DNA of 7,988 nucleotides from assembly GCA_964473335.1 (NCBI GenBank), contig CAYYOO010000058.1:1-7988 (forward strand), written 5' to 3'. The position numbers and the translations under genes were made by a program. The number at the start of each line of letters is the position of its first letter. Within the stretch, counting starts at the first letter, position 1. The stretch is from CAYZTD01 sp964473335. Lineage in GTDB: Archaea > Thermoplasmatota > E2 > DHVEG-1. The notes under the pieces are model-generated. The model saw nothing but the letters and a program-made list of their open reading frames with translations. It had not been told where the DNA came from and did no database searches. Shown here piece by piece: positions 1-5,000 of this stretch.

Positions 1-2
1 CA

Positions 3-182
3 TGGGATTACTCAGATACCTCTAATGTTAGATACTGTGTGGATGACACAAATGCGTTGAATAATACTGATGATTATGTATGGGTTCAAATTTCACTTGA
101 TGTTCCAGATAATGCTGATTCTTCAGCAACATTTAATGGTAATGTCTACGTACATACCCGCGCAACAACTTTTGATGAATAA
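3..182 (+). CDS. C-terminal end of a secreted or surface protein (partial)
   Basis: The frame is open from the left edge to TAA at 180-182 and gives 59 residues; the start lies outside the window. The peptide is rich in Asp, Asn, Thr and Ser, with alternating polar and hydrophobic residues (for example YVWVQISLDVP and GNVYVHTRATT), as expected for a beta-sandwich at the end of an exported protein. It has one Cys and no membrane anchor at the C-terminus. I do not recognise a family. Because the AbrB gene downstream is directly followed by a giant surface protein, and a truncated copy of that AbrB leader follows this gene, it could be the end of a related surface protein, but this is inference. 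The frame and stop are clear; the function is not. Confidence 0.6.
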   Translation, partial: WDYSDTSNVRYCVDDTNALNNTDDYVWVQISLDVPDNADSSATFNGNVYVHTRATTFDE

Positions 183-186
183 GTAA

Positions 187-216
187 AATAAAAAAAATCC
201 ATTTTCTTTTTTTATT
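187..216 (+). terminator. A/T-only inverted repeat with T-tract after the first gene
   Basis: The 10-base arm AATAAAAAAA (187-196) pairs exactly with TTTTTTTATT (207-216) across a 10-base loop, starting five bases after the stop codon. The descending arm is also a T-tract, and T-tracts are the known termination signal of archaeal RNA polymerase. The stem is all A-T and so weak; the T-tract is probably the active part. Confidence 0.45.
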
Positions 217-272
217 ACTAATTTCTTAATTGTAAATTTAACAATATTTACATTAAAAAAAAACCGCAATAC

Positions 273-331
273 ATATATATTTTAATATATATGCCTGTAA
301 GCATAGGAGGGTTTTGCCTCTAACAATTTAA
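273..331 (+). repeat. Truncated copy of the AbrB promoter/leader and first codons
   Basis: This stretch matches the region just before and at the start of the AbrB-like gene at 1910. Shared blocks are a TATA-rich palindrome (here ATATATATT-TT-AATATATAT, 273-292), CCTGTAAGCA, a GGA-GGG ribosome binding site and TGCCTCTAAC. Here the start is TTG (314-316) and the frame reads Leu-Pro-Leu-Thr-Ile before TAA at 329-331, so only the first four codons are shared. It is either a decayed remnant of an AbrB gene or a reused regulatory leader now serving the gene at 450. Confidence 0.65.
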
Positions 332-434
332 AATGAGAAATAAAACAGAGCAATACTTACTAGTAATTTAATAATTACCCAATAAGAAAGATTATTATAG
401 TTATTTTTACATTTCAATTTTTGTAAAATTCATT

Positions 435-442
435 GTGAGGGG
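435..442 (+). promoter_or_regulatory. Ribosome binding site that places the start at ATT 450
   Basis: GTGAGGGG is the only strong Shine-Dalgarno-like sequence ahead of the membrane gene. Seven bases separate it from ATT at 450-452. The in-frame stop TAA at 447-449 rules out any start further upstream, and there is no ATG, GTG or TTG between 450 and 512 in this frame. Confidence 0.55.
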
Positions 443-449
443 ATAATAA

Positions 450-1829
450 ATTAATACAAATTTTTTAGATAAATTTGATATAAACAATATTTCAATTTTA
501 TTAGCTCTTGCTTTGAGTGCGGCTTCAGCATTAATATATGAAGTTGTAGCAACAAATATTTTATTTTTTTATTTTATAGAGAGTAGCTATTCAATTGCTA
601 CAGTTCTAAGTGTATTTTTATTTGGTTTAGCTATTGGATCTATATCTATACATTATATATCTACTAAAATCAAAAATAAAAAACTTTTTTTTGTAATTTT
701 TCAAGTTTTAATTTCAATTTATGCATTTGTAATTCTTAGTAATTTACTTAATATCCTTCCTACTCTATCTACTCTTGGAACATTTATTGTTAGTTTTATA
801 ATTTTATTGGTACCAACCTTTTTTTTAGGAGCGGTTTTTCCTCTAGCAGGCATGTTATATAAAAAAGGTAAGCGTGAAATTATTGGTTTATTATACAGCT
901 CTGATTTATTCGGTGCAATAATTGGCAGTTTGATTGCTGGGTTTTTTTTAATTCCCGTGCTTGGTGCAAAAATAGCGGTTATATTCGGTGCATTTTTAAA
1001 TATTTTTTCTGCTGTAGCCATTTCAACAAAAAAACAATCTATTTTACCTATTTTTGTATTGTTTATTTTTTTAGTTAGTAGTTTTGGAATTTACGGAATT
1101 GTTGGAGATGAAACTTCAATCAATTATTCAGGCGATATTAATAATATAAATCACTATGATTATTATGCAAATTCAGCTTATGGTATTGTTAAAATTGAGA
1201 ACGGAACATTATATATTGATGAAAGAGTACAATGCTGTCCATGCTGGAGCGATGATACATCTGAAAGAAAGATGGCAGAATATGCTTTAGATCCCTTAAA
1301 AGAAAAAAACAATATCCAAGTTTTAAATATTGGCCTAGGTTGCGGGCTTACCGCTAGTAAATGTCTTGAATATAACACCACAGTTGATATTGTTGAAATT
1401 AATGAAAAGGTAATTGAGGCAAATAGATTGATATCTGATGTTCAAAAAAATCCTAATGTTAACGTTATTTTAAATGATGGTCTTAGTTATCTTCGTTCAA
1501 ATAATAAAAAATATGATTCAATATTAATTGATATTGAAAATCCTTCTGTTGCTCATTCCTCTAATCTTTACACAACAGATGCTTTTGAAATAATCAATGA
1601 ATCTTTAAAAAATGATGGTACTTTTACATTATGGACTTATTCTGGGCCAGATAGATATTTTGATATACTTTATTATTCTTTAAAAGAATGCTTTTTACAT
1701 GTTTATTCCTACGATGGTGTTTTTTTAGCAACTAATGATAATCTAAATCAACTGGAGTATGTTCCAACTACATCTTACGCGATTAATACCATAAATAAAA
1801 ATACGCTTACAGATGCTTATTTAGGGTAA
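450..1829 (+). CDS. Membrane protein with spermidine-synthase-like domain
   Basis: The N-terminal half is a multi-spanning membrane region of about six to seven helices, and the C-terminal third is a Rossmann domain of the spermidine synthase family. The segment SAASALIYEVV (residues 23-33) matches the first helix typical of fused membrane/spermidine-synthase proteins. A TTG at 513 would cut this helix in half, so I prefer ATT at 450, placed 7 bases after GTGAGGGG; this gives 459 residues. The SAM-type loop is GLGCG (295-299), followed by an acidic strand end (VDIVEINE). The usual Asp-x-x-Asp-Pro active-site motif reads DIENP (361-365), so the second Asp is Asn. The substrate-gate region carries an odd CCPCW (262-266). 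True polyamine synthesis is therefore doubtful; family membership is well supported, substrate unknown. It stands alone between two copies of the AbrB leader. Confidence 0.8.
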   Translation: MNTNFLDKFDINNISILLALALSAASALIYEVVATNILFFYFIESSYSIATVLSVFLFGLAIGSISIHYISTKIKNKKLFFVIFQVLISIYAFVILSNLLNILPTLSTLGTFIVSFIILLVPTFFLGAVFPLAGMLYKKGKREIIGLLYSSDLFGAIIGSLIAGFFLIPVLGAKIAVIFGAFLNIFSAVAISTKKQSILPIFVLFIFLVSSFGIYGIVGDETSINYSGDINNINHYDYYANSAYGIVKIENGTLYIDERVQCCPCWSDDTSERKMAEYALDPLKEKNNIQVLNIGLGCGLTASKCLEYNTTVDIVEINEKVIEANRLISDVQKNPNVNVILNDGLSYLRSNNKKYDSILIDIENPSVAHSSNLYTTDAFEIINESLKNDGTFTLWTYSGPDRYFDILYYSLKECFLHVYSYDGVFLATNDNLNQLEYVPTTSYAINTINKNTLTDAYLG

Positions 1830-1862
1830 AAATGAATAATTTATATATCTAATAAAATCACA

Positions 1863-1909
1863 AGATATATATATCTCAGTATATATACCTGTAAGCAAAG
1901 GATGGGTCT
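1863..1909 (+). promoter_or_regulatory. Promoter/leader of the AbrB-surface protein operon
   Basis: Two perfect A/T palindromes stand side by side, AGATATATATATCT (1863-1876) and GTATATATAC (1879-1888). They serve as TATA-type sequence and possible operators. CCTGTAAGCA follows, then AAGGA (1898-1902) seven bases before the ATG at 1910. The same leader occurs in truncated form at 273-331. AbrB-family proteins often bind their own promoters at A/T-rich sites, so autoregulation is plausible but unproven. Confidence 0.55.
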
Positions 1910-2074
1910 ATGCCTCTAACTCGTAAAACAAGGGTTTCTGGAAGCAGTATAGTTGTAACTATTCCAAGTCAGTTGTCTAGAGCTTATGGCATATCCAGTG
2001 GAGATTTTTTAGAAATAATTCCTCTTGAAAATGAGATTAGAATAAGAAAAATAGAAAACGGGGAGGGAAAATAG
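1910..2074 (+). CDS. AbrB/SpoVT-type DNA-binding protein, 54 residues
   Basis: The small protein is almost entirely a swapped-hairpin AbrB domain: a short basic N-terminus (TRKTRVSGSS), the strand IVVTIPSQL, the helix SRAYGI, then SGDFLEIIP and the strand EIRIRKIE. This follows the family order, in which two chains interlock to make a DNA-binding barrel. The length is usual for stand-alone archaeal members. ATG 1910 is preceded by AAGGA at 7 bases. Its stop TAG (2072-2074) directly abuts the TTG start of the surface protein, whose ribosome binding site GGGAGGG lies inside this gene, so the two are very likely co-transcribed and translationally coupled. It probably regulates its own operon; an antitoxin role is possible, but no toxin follows in the same direction. 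Confidence 0.85.
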   Translation: MPLTRKTRVSGSSIVVTIPSQLSRAYGISSGDFLEIIPLENEIRIRKIENGEGK

Positions 2075-5000
2075 TTGAAAAAGAAACTAGCAATTATTGC
2101 TGTTCTTTCAACTATCGCACTAGTTCTTGGTGGAATGAACTCAACTTTACTTTACAGTACTGAATATATGAGTTCGCAGAGTGGATACAACTACAGTGTT
2201 GCATCAAGTGCAGAATGGTGGAACTGTAATTGGTCCTATTGTAAAAAAATAACAATAGATCATACAAAAGTAACATCTGATCAAACAAATTTTCCTGTTT
2301 TACTATATAGAGAAACTGATGATGAACTTAAAAACTATGCACAATCTGATGGTGACGATATCGTCTTTGTAAATAAATATAATACAACTAAATACAAACA
2401 TGAAATTGAAAAATTCGACAGCAGCAATGGAAAGCTTATTTCCTATGTTAAAGTACCTAGTCTATCAAGTACTGAAGATACAATTTTATATATGTATTAT
2501 GGGAACCCAAGTTGTTCTAACCAACAAAATATAACTGCTACATGGGACTCAAACTATGTGATGGTTCAGCATCTATCTGAAAGTGCAGGTACAATTTATG
2601 ATTCAACTAGTTTTGATAACGATGGTACAAACAACGGTGCATCATTTAATAGTGCATCAAAAATAGATGGAGGATATGATTTCACTGGATCTGAAAACAT
2701 CAGTATCATAGATTCTAGTAGCCTTGATATAAGTAGTTCTATTACTCTTGAAGGGTGGGTAAAAGATCCACCGTGGTTTTCAAAGAATTTTATTCCAAAA
2801 ATTGAAATTGTTGATAAAAGAGAAGAATACCTAGATGCCAGTTTAAATGAACTGTTTTCAGTAAATAGAAAGATTAAATCAAACTTTGAAACAGAAGTAG
2901 TTTTTGCTGCAGTATATACTGATGGTGTTGAAATAAAAGATATATCAATTGATAACAAATCATTTTTTGATTATATATATAATAGAGACAAAATAAATAG
3001 TGATAATGAAAAAAGAATTGAAAATATAATAAAAAAACTACCAGATAAAATAAAAGAATTAAATAATGTTGCAATATCAAAACCATTCACATTAAACCTT
3101 GAAGAAACAGTTGAAATCGATGCAGTAAAAAATAATATTAAAGATGGTAGAATAAGCTATATCATTTTATCTGAAGATGGAATTTTTGACTACGAAACTA
3201 CAACTCATTGTAATCCTATAAATAATCAAGAAGTTTTACCTAATATAGCTTTCAGGCCAGTTATGGTAAAGCCAACCATTTCATGTGACTCTTTGTCATA
3301 TCTAGCTAATATCCCTGAGCTAAGATCCATAGTTAAAGCTTCCTTAGGTTTGCCAAATGAAACATACAACACATCAGTTCCTTCGTCATATTCCCAATCT
3401 ACTTTTTTTGGTTTTTCACCTTTTAATTTTTCTCCCATATTATCACCCTTTTTCTTAATTTGCTTGAATAATAAGCCGTCAGAACAAATCCATCTGAGAA
3501 AACAACCCTTTACTCAAATTAATGACTTCAACTCAGTAGTAGAGAGTATCTTGATACGAGATTGCTTTTTAAAACGTTTCTCATTAGACCATATCGCACA
3601 ATTAAAAGACAAAGCAAGTGCAAAATATGGTACATCTTTTGAATGGCCAGGCAAAAGTTTTTGTGCTTCATTCGAAAACTTCTCATACCTCGATTTAGAT
3701 ACAACCTTGATATTTCTAAATAAAAGCTTTATTAAAAACATTAATTCTGTTTCATTAAGTCCAGAAAAATGCATTAACTTATCTATTCTTCCCCGGGTTT
3801 CTTCTAAAATAAATTCTGGCGAATATAAATTACAATCTTTCTTAGGAAGAAACCTTATAAAATCAAAAAGCCACCCGTGTTTTATTAAACCAGCAAATAC
3901 TATATTAGCATCAACTACTAATTTCATTTATGTCAATCCATGTTTTTTTGACATCCCTTTTTTAACTTCATCGGCAAATTCATCTGCCTGTTTTTTAGTT
4001 AACTTACTTTTTGATAGAATGTCTTTTGCTACAGAAAATTCTAGGTCTTCTATAAAACTCTCAACGATTTTTTCTAATGCTTCACCAAACTTTTTTTCAA
4101 GTTTAGAAGGTACTTCTACCTTGAATTTTAACTCTGTCATATTGGACACCAATAATAGTATTAGCAATGATTGCTTAAATAGTTTTTCTAATAATATTTG
4201 TAATTACAGTAATAAAGAACAGAATATAACAGAAATTGTTGATAAAAGAGAAGAAAAAATAGACGTCAGACCAGGTGAGGAATTTACTGTAAAAAGAACT
4301 ATTTCTTCAAATAAAAAAACAGAAGTGATTTTTGCAGCAATACATACACCTGATGTTGAAATAAAAGACATATCAATTGACAATAAATCATTTTTTGATC
4401 ATTCATATAATAGAAATGAAATAGATGATGTTAATGAAAAAAGAATAGAAAACATAATAAAAAATCTACCAGAAAAAATAAAAGAACTTAATTTTGTATC
4501 TGTTTCTAGGCCATTTGATCTTTATAATGAAAAAGAAGTTCAAATTCTGGTAAATAAAAGCAATAATAAGAGTGGGAGAATCAGCTATATTCTTTTATCA
4601 AAAGATGGAAATTATGATTATGAAACTACCACAAATATTAAAAAAATTTATTCATCAAGTATTTTGACCAAATCCTTTGTTGATAATACATTAACAGATG
4701 ATTGTTTTTTAAGAACTTTATCATTTGACCATAAATCAGATTCTAGTTTTAATGACAACGCGAAGAAATCAACATCATCTGGATCTGGAGATAATTTCTT
4801 TGCTTTAGATAAAAAATCTTTATATTCCTCTTTTCTAACAAATTTTACTACAGTATTTAAAAACTTAAAAATGACGGAAAATTGCATATCAGATAAAGAA
4901 AATCGTTTTAATATATCAGACTTATATTTTTCTAATTCTATTAATGCAAACTCTGGAGAATATAATAAAATCGAGGATAAGGTAGATAATTCACGAGCTT

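Larger units (their letters stand above)
183..449. other. Non-coding gap with leader remnant and small inverted repeats
   Basis: No convincing gene is seen here. The gap contains the terminator-like repeat (187-216), the truncated AbrB leader copy (273-331), a perfect inverted repeat GTAATT-TAAT-AATTAC at 363-378, and a ribosome binding site at 435-442. The inverted repeat could be an operator for the gene starting at 450, but nothing else supports that. Confidence 0.5.

Noticed and set aside
719..1381. Minus-strand open frames of 100 and 67 codons (719-1021, 1178-1381)
   Set aside because: Both are the complement of the membrane/spermidine-synthase-like gene, with no ribosome site or recognisable domain.
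2596..3086. Minus-strand open frames of 120 and 70 codons over repeat R1
   Set aside because: They are shadows of the sense coding sequence; the same pseudo-peptide (ISTPSV-TAAK) appears opposite R3, as expected for the complement of a repeated domain.
4141..4167. Longer start for antitoxin 1 (nine extra residues)
   Set aside because: It would run through the inverted repeats, and the ATG at 4140 has its own GGTG site.
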